NCBI GenBank assembly: GCA_019084435.1
Contig: JAHRFV010000013.1
Span: forward strand, 1-28,115
Source: Dethiosulfatibacter sp.
GTDB taxonomy: Bacteria; Bacillota_A; Clostridia; Tissierellales; Dethiosulfatibacteraceae
Length of the DNA: 28,115 bases
Direction: 5' to 3'
Part shown: one piece after another, positions 16,469 through 23,652 of the stretch
Numbering within the stretch: the stretch's first letter is position 1
Layout: each line of letters starts with the position of its first letter
Made by a program: the position numbers and the translations under genes
The notes under the pieces: model-generated
Databases searched by the model: none
Told to the model about the DNA's origin: nothing
The model's input: only the letters and a program-made list of their open reading frames with translations

Positions 16469-17836
16469 ATGAGATCTTTAAAACAGTTTGCATCACAGGT
16501 AGCTGTAAATCAGGTGTTAAGCTATGTGGATAAAAACCCAAAGGAGAATCTGGCAAAACTTCTCTCCACATCTGAAAAGGTTGTGGTCAATCCCAGGGAC
16601 CTGAAGGCAATCAAAACACTGCAATCTGAAATGAAAAAGGAAAAGAGCCCTTGGATTGATTTAATCTACAGATTTTTTGACCAAACCTCACCTGTCAATC
16701 AAAATAAATTTGTCAACAATTTTATGGTTAATTCTGTTGTTTATGGGATAGACAGAAGAAAAAAACTGATGGAGAACATGGAAGTCTCTATACCATGGAC
16801 AATCCTTATTGATCCTACGTCAAAATGTAATCTCAAATGTACGGGGTGCTGGGCTGCTGAATATGATAAGACCGATGAACTCCCATTTGAGACCATCGAT
16901 AGAATTATTACAGAGGGAAAGGAGCTTGGCATTTATGTATATCTGTACTCAGGTGGAGAGCCTTTTGTCAGGATAAAGGACATTCTTTCACTTTGCAGAA
17001 AACATGATGACTGTTACTTCAGTTGCTTTACAAATGGTACCCTTATCACTGAAGAGATAGCAAAAGAAATCGCTGACGTTGGCAATTTCGCACCAGGTAT
17101 CAGTATTGAGGGATTTGAAAATGCCACTGACTTCAGAAGAGGTACCGGAACGTTTAAAAGAACCTTAAAAGGTATGGAGTACTTAAAAAAAGAAGGGGTC
17201 ATGTTCGGTGCTTCTTTGTGCTATCACCATTATAATTACCAGGAAATTGGATCAGATGAGTTTTTCGATTTTCTTATTGATTGTGGCGCCTACTTCACCT
17301 GGCTTTTTACCTACATGCCTATCGGTAAAGATGCCAATACCGACTTGTGCTGCAGACCGGAGGAAAGAGAATTCATGTATCATAAGATCCGAGAGTTCAG
17401 AAAAACGAAACCACTATTTACAATGGATTTCTGGAATGACGGTGAGTTCGTGGAGGGTTGCATTGCAGGCGGAAGGAATTACTTTCACATCAACGCCCAT
17501 GGTGATGTGGAACCATGCGCCTTTGTACATTACTCTGATACCAACATTAATGAGGTAAGCTTGTTGGAAGCGTTGCACTCACCTATTTTCAAGGCTTACC
17601 AGAAGAGACAACCTTTCAATGGTAATCACCTACGGCCTTGTCCAATATTGGATAACCCAAACATGATTGTGGAAATGGTGAATGAAGCCCATGCTCAGTC
17701 AACCCAACCGGTAGATAAAGAACCACCGGAATCTTTGAAAGAAAAGTGTTCTCCAATAGCCGATAGATGGGGCCGAACAGCTGATGTGCTCTGGAAAGAG
17801 GCACATCAGAAGGAAAAAATGTACGTTCGTAAATAA
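16469..17836 (+). CDS. Radical SAM enzyme with SPASM-like C-terminal cysteines, function unknown
   Basis: About 455 residues from ATG 16469, which has AGGAGG at 16454-16459; a TTG at 16460 is too close to that site. An N-terminal helical region of about 110 residues precedes the radical SAM barrel. The [4Fe-4S]/SAM cysteines are CNLKCTGC (Cys120, 124, 127) and the SAM-amine motif is GGEP (162-165). C-terminal cysteines in SPASM/twitch-like spacing include Cys331 (EGCIAGG), Cys350 (GDVEPCAF), Cys391 (RPCPILDNP) and Cys427, which suggests one or two auxiliary clusters. There is no adjacent small peptide gene, so a RiPP-type substrate is not obvious. The neighbour is only a TetR regulator. Lipid- or small-molecule-modifying activity is possible but unproven. 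Confidence 0.88.
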   Translation: MRSLKQFASQVAVNQVLSYVDKNPKENLAKLLSTSEKVVVNPRDLKAIKTLQSEMKKEKSPWIDLIYRFFDQTSPVNQNKFVNNFMVNSVVYGIDRRKKLMENMEVSIPWTILIDPTSKCNLKCTGCWAAEYDKTDELPFETIDRIITEGKELGIYVYLYSGGEPFVRIKDILSLCRKHDDCYFSCFTNGTLITEEIAKEIADVGNFAPGISIEGFENATDFRRGTGTFKRTLKGMEYLKKEGVMFGASLCYHHYNYQEIGSDEFFDFLIDCGAYFTWLFTYMPIGKDANTDLCCRPEEREFMYHKIREFRKTKPLFTMDFWNDGEFVEGCIAGGRNYFHINAHGDVEPCAFVHYSDTNINEVSLLEALHSPIFKAYQKRQPFNGNHLRPCPILDNPNMIVEMVNEAHAQSTQPVDKEPPESLKEKCSPIADRWGRTADVLWKEAHQKEKMYVRK

Positions 17837-17852
17837 TGTGTTTTTCATTATT
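17832..17852. terminator. Weak AT-only hairpin between convergent genes
   Basis: AATAATG (17832-17838) and CATTATT (17846-17852) form a 7-bp stem with a 7-base loop that spans the stop codons of both the radical SAM gene and speE. It has no G-C core and no long T-tract, so it could at best be a weak bidirectional end. No better terminator is visible here. Confidence 0.25.
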
Positions 17853-18699
17853 AAGCATTATCAAGCATTTCCTTAACATAATTCGGAAGCATGAAAGATG
17901 CTCGATGCAAATCAGTGTTATAGTATTTTGTTTTTAGTTGCAGATTGTTCCAAACATCAATATTATCATTAGAAATAGGATCAATTCCCTTGGAATTGAA
18001 TCCAAATAGCCAATGTCCAGAGGGATATGTGGTTATGTAGAACTGATAAACTTTGACCAATGGAAATATTTTCTTGATTTTCTGGTTGGCTCTGATTAGT
18101 TCTCTTCTTTCTTTGTCATAATAAGGGCTTTCATTTTGATTGATCATAATGCCATTTGATGTCAAAGCTCTATAGCAATCCGAATAGAAATTCTCTGTGA
18201 ATAGTCCTTCTCCGGGTCCAATTGGGTCTGTTGAATCAATTATAATCAAATCATATTCATCTTGCTTTTTCGCCATAAATTTAACGCCATCTTCATAGAA
18301 AAGCTTTACTCTTTCATCATCTAACTTGCAAGCGGTTTGTTGAATGAACTGTTTTGAAACATCAACCACAACTTTATCAATCTCTACCATATCAATTCTT
18401 TCTATAGTATTGTAGCGTGTCAATTCTCTGACAGTTCCTCCATCTCCTCCACCCACTACCAGAACATTTTTGATATTGGGATTAGCTGCCATCGGAACGT
18501 GTACAATCATCTCATGATAGACAAATTCATCTTTTTCAGTCACCATGATGATCCCATCTATTGTTAGCATTTTACCGAATTCGTAAGTCTCAAATACATC
18601 TACCTGCTGGAACTCAGTTTTTTCACTATGTAATTGTTGCTTTATCTTTACGCCAAATCTGACATTGTTTGTATGATTCTCAGTAAACCACAAATCCAT
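17851..18699 (-). CDS. speE: Spermidine synthase (polyamine aminopropyltransferase)
   Basis: A 282-residue cytoplasmic enzyme transferring the aminopropyl group of decarboxylated SAM to putrescine. It has an N-terminal beta domain with FETYEFGKMLTIDG and YHEMIVHVP. The nucleotide-binding loop is VVGGGDGGTVREL (82-93), with the acidic residue in VEIDKVV. The gate/catalytic motif is IDSTDPIGPGEGLFT (154-168). The ATG (18697-18699) has an AGAGGTGTAAG ribosome site. It follows speD by 12 bases in a two-gene operon. Genes for putrescine formation are not in the window. It is convergent with the radical SAM gene, 14 bases apart. Confidence 0.95.
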   Translation of the reverse strand: MDLWFTENHTNNVRFGVKIKQQLHSEKTEFQQVDVFETYEFGKMLTIDGIIMVTEKDEFVYHEMIVHVPMAANPNIKNVLVVGGGDGGTVRELTRYNTIERIDMVEIDKVVVDVSKQFIQQTACKLDDERVKLFYEDGVKFMAKKQDEYDLIIIDSTDPIGPGEGLFTENFYSDCYRALTSNGIMINQNESPYYDKERRELIRANQKIKKIFPLVKVYQFYITTYPSGHWLFGFNSKGIDPISNDNIDVWNNLQLKTKYYNTDLHRASFMLPNYVKEMLDNA

Positions 18700-18711
18700 C
18701 TTACACCTCTC

Positions 18712-19134
18712 TTAAGCTATTTCTTCTTCAGGTTTGAAAGTTATCTTACCTAGATCCTTATTGGAATACCGACGGATTTTATCTACCATACCTCTCGCTA
18801 TTTCAGTTGATTCGCTTTTCTCAGCTTTCAGACCCTCTAAAAGATAGTCAAATGCTACCCAAGGATTTACCTTTTCACCACAGGTAAATAAATCCACGGA
18901 TGCATATCCGTATTCAGGCCATGTGTGTATTGTCAAATGAGATTCTGATATCACAACTGCCCCACTGACACCGTAGGGATTAAACAAATGGAATACACTT
19001 TCAACAACTGTGGCTTTAGCTTTCTTTGCGGCTTTTACCATCAATTCTTCTATCAATTTATGATTATTTAAAATATCCTCGTCACAATTATAGTATTCAA
19101 CAAGAATATGTCTTCCCAATTGTTCAGTCTTCAT
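18712..19134 (-). CDS. speD: S-adenosylmethionine decarboxylase proenzyme (SpeD/SpeH class 1B)
   Basis: A 140-residue pyruvoyl-dependent enzyme that makes decarboxylated SAM for spermidine synthesis. The self-cleavage site is in [14 protein letters not shown]: Glu64-Ser65, with Ser65 becoming the pyruvoyl group. It is followed by His70 and Cys85 (DLFTCG), residues essential in the Thermotoga/Bacillus-type enzyme. I chose ATG 19132-19134 because AAGGAG lies just upstream; a longer TTG start at 19152 would translate the ribosome site itself. It heads the speD-speE operon. Confidence 0.95.
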   Translation of the reverse strand: MKTEQLGRHILVEYYNCDEDILNNHKLIEELMVKAAKKAKATVVESVFHLFNPYGVSGAVVISESHLTIHTWPEYGYASVDLFTCGEKVNPWVAFDYLLEGLKAEKSESTEIARGMVDKIRRYSNKDLGKITFKPEEEIA

Positions 19135-19150
19135 TTCAGTTCTCCTTTTC

Positions 19151-19167
19151 AATACAAAGTTTAGTAT
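19151..19167. promoter_or_regulatory. Palindrome-like site in speD leader
   Basis: AATACAAA, one base, TTTAGTAT in the 5' untranslated region of speD, directly upstream of its ribosome site. Apart from one missing base it matches the perfect palindrome at 19345-19366. It could be an operator acting on initiation or elongation. Confidence 0.3.
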
Positions 19168-19194
19168 ATGTAATCTTTTTATTTAACAGAACTA

Positions 19195-19252
19195 AATATA
19201 GCATTTTTACAGAAAATGTCAATAGTTTTTTCATTATTTTTTCATTATTTTT
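19195..19252 (-). promoter_or_regulatory. speDE promoter with phased A-tract (UP-like) region
   Basis: On the minus strand a consensus TTGACA (19217-19222), a 16-base spacer ending in TGC, then TATATT (19195-19200). Upstream, three A-runs (starting on the plus strand at 19226, 19237 and 19248) recur every 11 bases within a tandem repeat of TAATGAAAAAA. This is the sort of in-phase A-tract array that bends DNA or contacts the RNA polymerase alpha subunit. Confidence 0.7.
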
Positions 19253-19344
19253 GCAATTTTATACACGCTTGTCATATCAACGTTTATAAGATTTTTATTT
19301 TGTTATTATTTTCCAGAATATTTTTAGAATTATGAGATGTTTAC

Positions 19345-19366
19345 AAATACTAAACTTTTAGTATTT
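19345..19366. promoter_or_regulatory. Perfect 10-bp palindrome between rnf terminator and speD
   Basis: AAATACTAAA (19345-19354), CT, TTTAGTATTT (19357-19366). It could be an operator related to the site at 19151-19167. Read on the plus strand it is followed by a T-rich stretch (19369-19380), so it also looks like a weak AT-only terminator, but no plus-strand gene precedes it. Position about 120 bases upstream of the speD -35 box argues for a distal site if it is an operator. Confidence 0.35.
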
Positions 19367-19384
19367 AATTTTTCTTTTTTCAAT

Positions 19385-19413
19385 AAAAAACTCTCCCTAG
19401 CTATTAGGGAGAG
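19385..19413 (-). terminator. Strong Rho-independent terminator of the rnf operon
   Basis: Perfect 9-bp stem: CTCTCCCTA (19391-19399) with TAGGGAGAG (19405-19413), a 5-base loop, and six T residues on the minus strand (19385-19390). It begins 19 bases after the rnfB stop. Confidence 0.93.
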
Positions 19414-19432
19414 TCATGCTTTAAGAGGTTAC

Positions 19433-20407
19433 TTATCTCATTTCAATTGCGTCGACTGGGCATTTTTCAAAACACACACTACAGCCAATACATTTGTGAT
19501 CATCAACAACATGAACCTTTTTGTTTTCACCTGCTATACAATCGACTGGACAATTCTGTGCACATATGGTACATCCGATACACTTTTCAGGAATGATATA
19601 TGCTTTTTTTCTATCTTCTATCATTGCTGTTATAGCTCTCGTTGGACATTTTTCAGCACATACCATGCAGTTGGTGCATTTTTCATAATCAATCTTTGCT
19701 AAATTATCGGTCACATGCACAGCATCAAAAGCACATACCTTTTCACATATCTTGCAGCCTATACAACCTACTTTGCAGTCTTCTTTGACTTCCTTTCCAA
19801 ATAAATGATTTGAACAATCCACCACTACTTTTGAGTGATATGGCATTAATCCGATGATATTCTTAGGACACTCTGTGATGCACTTCTCGCAAGCGGTGCA
19901 TTTTTCTTCATCTACTATAGCACAACCATTGACAACATGAATCGCATCGAAGGGACATACTGCAACACAAGAACCATTGCCTAAGCATCCGAATGGGCAT
20001 GCTTTATCCCCTTCTTGTACCATAACTGAAGCCTTGCAATCCTGAATACCATGGTATTCATATTTTTTATTAGTTCTTTCATAATTACCTTTGCAAAAAA
20101 CTCGGGCTACTCTCTTAGGACCGGCGTGGCCTTCTATACCCATTATTCTGCTAATTTCTATAACAGTCGACTCTCCACCAACAGGACAAGCTGATATGGA
20201 TGCTTCTCCTTTTACGATTGCTTTCGCTAAGGCATCGCATCCCGGATAACCACAAGCGCCACAGTTGGCACCGGGTAAAGCGTTTCTTACTTCAAGTATT
20301 TTCGGATCGACTTCTACATGAAAAATCTTAGATGCTACAGCCAAAATCAAGCCAAAGCCCAATCCCAATCCTCCAAGTGTTGCTACTGCTTTTATTATAC
20401 TATCCAT
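19433..20407 (-). CDS. rnfB: Rnf complex subunit RnfB (multi-cluster ferredoxin subunit)
   Basis: A 324-residue membrane-anchored iron-sulphur protein that accepts electrons from reduced ferredoxin. It has an N-terminal TM helix (about 6-28) and the Fe-S domain CGACGYPGC with distal Cys74 (49-74). Six more ferredoxin-type cysteine clusters follow: ACPFGCLGNGSCVAVCP (spacing variant), CTACEKCITECP, CKVGCIGCKICEKVC, CTNCMVCAEKCP, CIGCTICAQNCP and CIGCSVCFEKCP. That is up to seven cluster sites, more than the three of enterobacterial RsxB, in line with long clostridial RnfBs. Last gene of the operon, 12 bases after rnfA, followed by a strong terminator. Confidence 0.96.
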   Translation of the reverse strand: MDSIIKAVATLGGLGLGFGLILAVASKIFHVEVDPKILEVRNALPGANCGACGYPGCDALAKAIVKGEASISACPVGGESTVIEISRIMGIEGHAGPKRVARVFCKGNYERTNKKYEYHGIQDCKASVMVQEGDKACPFGCLGNGSCVAVCPFDAIHVVNGCAIVDEEKCTACEKCITECPKNIIGLMPYHSKVVVDCSNHLFGKEVKEDCKVGCIGCKICEKVCAFDAVHVTDNLAKIDYEKCTNCMVCAEKCPTRAITAMIEDRKKAYIIPEKCIGCTICAQNCPVDCIAGENKKVHVVDDHKCIGCSVCFEKCPVDAIEMR

Positions 20408-20419
20408 CTACCGCACCTC

Positions 20420-20995
20420 CTACAGCGCCAGTCCTGCAAAACCCAGGAAGGCTATAGACATTAATCCCGCTGTGATTAATGCTATCGGAAATCCTTTTAA
20501 AGGTTCTGGGACATCAGCTGTTTCTAGTCTTTCTCTTATACCTGCAAATAATACGATAGCTATCGTAAATCCGATTGCAGCGCCTAAAGAGTTGACGATT
20601 GTTTCAATAATATCGTAGCCTTCTGTTACATTAATGATTGCAAGTCCGAGAACGGCGCAATTGGTAGTAATCAATGGTAAATACACTCCAAGTGCCTCGT
20701 AAAGAGAAGGACTAGATTTTTTCAAAAACATTTCAACAAATTGAACCAAGGCGGCAATGATCAGAATGAATGCGATTGTCTGCAAGTATTCAATCCCAAA
20801 ATTCTCCAAAACAGCAACCTGTACGAGATGTGTTATAATAGAAGCTAAAGTCATAACAAATGTAACAGCAATACCCATTCCCAATGAAGTTGCAACTTTT
20901 GTTGACACACCCAGAAACGGACAAATACCTAAGAATCTTGAAAGAACATAATTATTGACTAATGCCGCTCCTATAAAGATACTAAATAAACCCAT
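20420..20995 (-). CDS. rnfA: Rnf complex membrane subunit RnfA
   Basis: A 191-residue integral membrane subunit with six TM helices. It carries the conserved VNNYVLSRFLGICPFLGVS with the cysteine that, with its partner in RnfE, holds the intramembrane iron-sulphur site, and the repeat-related TTNCAVLGLA. It pairs with RnfE as an inverted-topology homologue. AAGGAGGAG precedes the ATG at 20993-20995. It lies 16 bases after rnfE. Confidence 0.96.
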   Translation of the reverse strand: MGLFSIFIGAALVNNYVLSRFLGICPFLGVSTKVATSLGMGIAVTFVMTLASIITHLVQVAVLENFGIEYLQTIAFILIIAALVQFVEMFLKKSSPSLYEALGVYLPLITTNCAVLGLAIINVTEGYDIIETIVNSLGAAIGFTIAIVLFAGIRERLETADVPEPLKGFPIALITAGLMSIAFLGFAGLAL

Positions 20996-21011
20996 AATCT
21001 ACTCCTCCTTC

Positions 21012-21608
21012 CTAGGCAGTTTTCTTCTTTGATATGACATTAATTCCCGCAATTAGCAGTCCTAAAACTATAAATGCTCCTGGAGGAAGAATCATAACCA
21101 AAGCTGGTTTGAAAGCTTCTCCAAACAAATGGTATCCAAAGATGCTGCCTGCACCTAATATTTCACGGACTGAGCCCAATAGAGCCAATGCTAACGTAAA
21201 TCCTAGACCCATTGCGATGCCATCCACCGCCGAAGGCAGTACTGCATTCTTTGATGAGTAAGACTCTGCACGTCCTAGAATCAAGCAATTAACCACGATT
21301 AGCGGAATAAACAAACCTAAGGCTTTGTAAAGATCATAGGCGTAAGCATTCATGAACATATCGATGATCGTAACAAATGTAGCAATTATTACAACAAAAG
21401 CAGGTATTCTGATTTTGTCAGGTATAACTTTTCTTAACGAAGATATTACCAAGTTAGACCCTAGAAGAACTACCGTTGTTGCAGCACCCATTCCTATGCC
21501 ATTTATAGCTGAAGTCGTTACAGCTAATGTAGGGCACATCCCCAACAATTGAACAAAGGTAGGGTTTTCATCAATCAAACCATTTTTTAATATTCTCATA
21601 TAATTCAT
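21012..21608 (-). CDS. rnfE: Rnf complex membrane subunit RnfE
   Basis: A 198-residue integral membrane protein homologous to RnfA, with the conserved NPTFVQLLGMCPTLAVTT and VVNCLILGRAE segments. These contain the two cysteines expected to ligate the RnfA/RnfE intramembrane cluster. GAGGAGGG ribosome site; ATG 21606-21608. It follows rnfG by 14 bases. Confidence 0.96.
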   Translation of the reverse strand: MNYMRILKNGLIDENPTFVQLLGMCPTLAVTTSAINGIGMGAATTVVLLGSNLVISSLRKVIPDKIRIPAFVVIIATFVTIIDMFMNAYAYDLYKALGLFIPLIVVNCLILGRAESYSSKNAVLPSAVDGIAMGLGFTLALALLGSVREILGAGSIFGYHLFGEAFKPALVMILPPGAFIVLGLLIAGINVISKKKTA

Positions 21609-21622
21609 TCTGAACCCTCCTC

Positions 21623-22711
21623 TTATTGTAAATAATCATTGTAGATTTTCAATGCATTGTTGATAGCGCTTGTGAATGAAACTGCCGAATATGTCGCTCC
21701 TGTGATCGTATTAATTTCATCATCTGCAGCTGCAGCTCCCACCGGCTTGATTTCCATACTAGCATTCTTGCCGATAAATTGCTCCTGGAAGTCCGCTTTT
21801 TCAACACTTGTTCCCAATCCTGGTGTTTCACTTATTGTCATCACCGCCATACCAAGCACTTCACCGTTTAGGCTTAATCCTACATACACTTCTATATGAT
21901 CATAGAAGCCTTCTACAGTGCTCCATGTCCTGATAGCGTACCCTATCAACTCATCACTATCGTTATATGCTTTCTTCAAATCTACGAATTGATCGTTTTC
22001 CGAAGCAATACTAGTAATCAATTCTTCTTCAGCAGCTTCAAGCTTTGCCGCTCCAGGGATTAATGCCGTATCAATATCTGCTTCTTCAGGCTCCTCAATC
22101 AACTCACCCGATGACTCTTCATTAAAATAAGTATCGTATATGAGAACAGCATTATTGATAGCACTTGTAAAAGACAGAGATGAAATTGTGGCACCAGAGA
22201 CTGCTGATATCTCACTTTCTTCTGCAGGTGTGGTTTTTATAACTGAAAAAATCACATCAGCGTTTTTCCCTACGAATTGTCCTTTAAATGAGTCATTCTC
22301 CACATTAGTTCCCAATCCAGGTGTTTCTTGCAATAATAGTGTTTTCAGACCAGTTATCTCATGATCTGTCGATATTCCAACAAACAATTCCATATCCCCG
22401 CCATAGCCTTTTGTCGGGGCAAAAGTTCTTATACCATAACCAAGAAGGTTATCACTGTTGTCAAGTATCTTCACCGCATCTGTAAATTGCTCGTTTTCTG
22501 ACAGTATTGTTTCTTTTATTTCATTATCAATATCCTCAAATTTAGCACCACCAGGTATCAATTCTCCCGCAACGTCTCCACCTTTGCTGGCAGCTTCTTC
22601 TACTTCTTTGATTTTATCTGCGGTAAGATTATTGGAAAACGCTAATATGCCTGCAGCTATTGATGTAATTAAAAATAGCGTAACGCCCAATCTCAATACT
22701 TCGTTTTTCAT
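21623..22711 (-). CDS. rnfG: Rnf complex subunit RnfG with duplicated FMN-binding domain
   Basis: A 362-residue protein with an N-terminal TM anchor (about 7-27) and two tandem extracytoplasmic FMN_bind domains (about 48-195 and 214-360), whereas a normal RnfG has one in about 180-220 residues. The copies align clearly. LIPGGAKFE (51-59) matches LIPGAAKLE (217-225), ETPGLGTNVE (129-138) matches ETPGLGTSVE (295-304), and SGAT (172-175) matches TGAT (337-340). The helix FTSAINNA occurs in both. Each copy keeps the threonine to which ApbE attaches FMN, so two covalent flavins are predicted. No apbE is in the window. Its ATG overlaps the rnfD stop (ATGA). The linker at about 196-214 is acidic (EE-rich). 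A sequencing duplication is unlikely because the copies differ throughout. Confidence 0.94.
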   Translation of the reverse strand: MKNEVLRLGVTLFLITSIAAGILAFSNNLTADKIKEVEEAASKGGDVAGELIPGGAKFEDIDNEIKETILSENEQFTDAVKILDNSDNLLGYGIRTFAPTKGYGGDMELFVGISTDHEITGLKTLLLQETPGLGTNVENDSFKGQFVGKNADVIFSVIKTTPAEESEISAVSGATISSLSFTSAINNAVLIYDTYFNEESSGELIEEPEEADIDTALIPGAAKLEAAEEELITSIASENDQFVDLKKAYNDSDELIGYAIRTWSTVEGFYDHIEVYVGLSLNGEVLGMAVMTISETPGLGTSVEKADFQEQFIGKNASMEIKPVGAAAADDEINTITGATYSAVSFTSAINNALKIYNDYLQ

Positions 22712-23652
22712 TTTCTGACACCCCCAGTACCAAATACTCTTGGAGCAGTATATTTTTCAATCAGAGGAGTAGCCACATTCATAAATAATATAGAATAGGT
22801 GACACCTTCTGCTGAACTACTGTATAGTCTTATAATCATTGTCAGCAGCCCGGCTCCTATTCCAAATAAAATCTTTCCTTTATTGGTAACAGGACTTGAA
22901 GAATAATCCGTTGCCATAAATATCGCTCCCAACATCAGACCACCGCCGAATATATGATAAGCAGTAAATGTCAGATTAAAGTCTGTTGTTATAAAAGCTA
23001 TAAGAGCAACGGTCCCGATATAAGCGACCGGTATTCTCCAGGATATCACCTTTCTGTATAACAGGTATGCACCACCTATTAATAGTAATATGGCTGATGT
23101 TTCGCCTAAAGATCCTGGTATTCTACCCAAAACCACATCTATCAAAGGTTGTAAATTCTCTGGTGATCCTTTAAGAAGTGCTAATGGTGTAGCTGCTGTT
23201 ACTGTATCGACTGATCCAGGATTCACCCATGCAGTCATTTGAACCGGCCAAGAAGCCACTAAAAATGCTCTGCCCGCCAAAGCAGGATTAATAAAATTAT
23301 TACCAATACCACCGAAAACTTGTTTTCCTATGGCTATTGCCACAAAAGATCCTATGACAGGAATCCACCAGGGTGTTGACGGAGGCAAATTAAATCCCAT
23401 TAACAAGCCTGTAATAATAGCACTCAGATCATTTATCGTTACTCTTTGTTTCGTTATTTTTTGTATAAGTGCTTCTGTTCCAACAGCTGAACCGATGGAT
23501 AGAGCCACAGTAACAGCTGCTGTCATGCCAAAGAAATATATACTGGCTATCAAAGCTGGTACCAAAGCTATTACAACATCTAGCATAACAGATGTAGTTG
23601 TGTCATTGGATCTAATGTGCGGAGATGATGTTGCTATTAATCTATTTTCCAT
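22708..23652 (-). CDS. rnfD: Rnf complex membrane subunit RnfD
   Basis: A 314-residue polytopic NqrB/RnfD-family protein with about ten hydrophobic segments and the conserved GGIGNNFINPALAGRAFL block. The covalent FMN attachment region reads DTVTAAT (149-155), which fits the Dxx(S/T)GAT flavinylation pattern except that the central Gly is Ala; Thr155 is the expected acceptor. RnfD is thought to form the ion-translocating part of the complex together with RnfA and RnfE. Its ATG overlaps the last base of the rnfC stop codon (TAATG-type junction), and its own stop overlaps rnfG. Confidence 0.95.
   Translation of the reverse strand: MENRLIATSSPHIRSNDTTTSVMLDVVIALVPALIASIYFFGMTAAVTVALSIGSAVGTEALIQKITKQRVTINDLSAIITGLLMGFNLPPSTPWWIPVIGSFVAIAIGKQVFGGIGNNFINPALAGRAFLVASWPVQMTAWVNPGSVDTVTAATPLALLKGSPENLQPLIDVVLGRIPGSLGETSAILLLIGGAYLLYRKVISWRIPVAYIGTVALIAFITTDFNLTFTAYHIFGGGLMLGAIFMATDYSSSPVTNKGKILFGIGAGLLTMIIRLYSSSAEGVTYSILFMNVATPLIEKYTAPRVFGTGGVRK

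Noticed and set aside
16741..17202. Minus-strand open frames inside the radical SAM gene as candidate peptide substrates
   Set aside because: They are antisense shadows without ribosome sites; no core-peptide-like sequence is seen near the gene.
19337..19702. Plus-strand 121-codon open frame over the rnf terminator
   Set aside because: Antisense to the cysteine-rich end of rnfB and running through its terminator; composition (Phe/Cys/Thr-rich) is that of a shadow frame.
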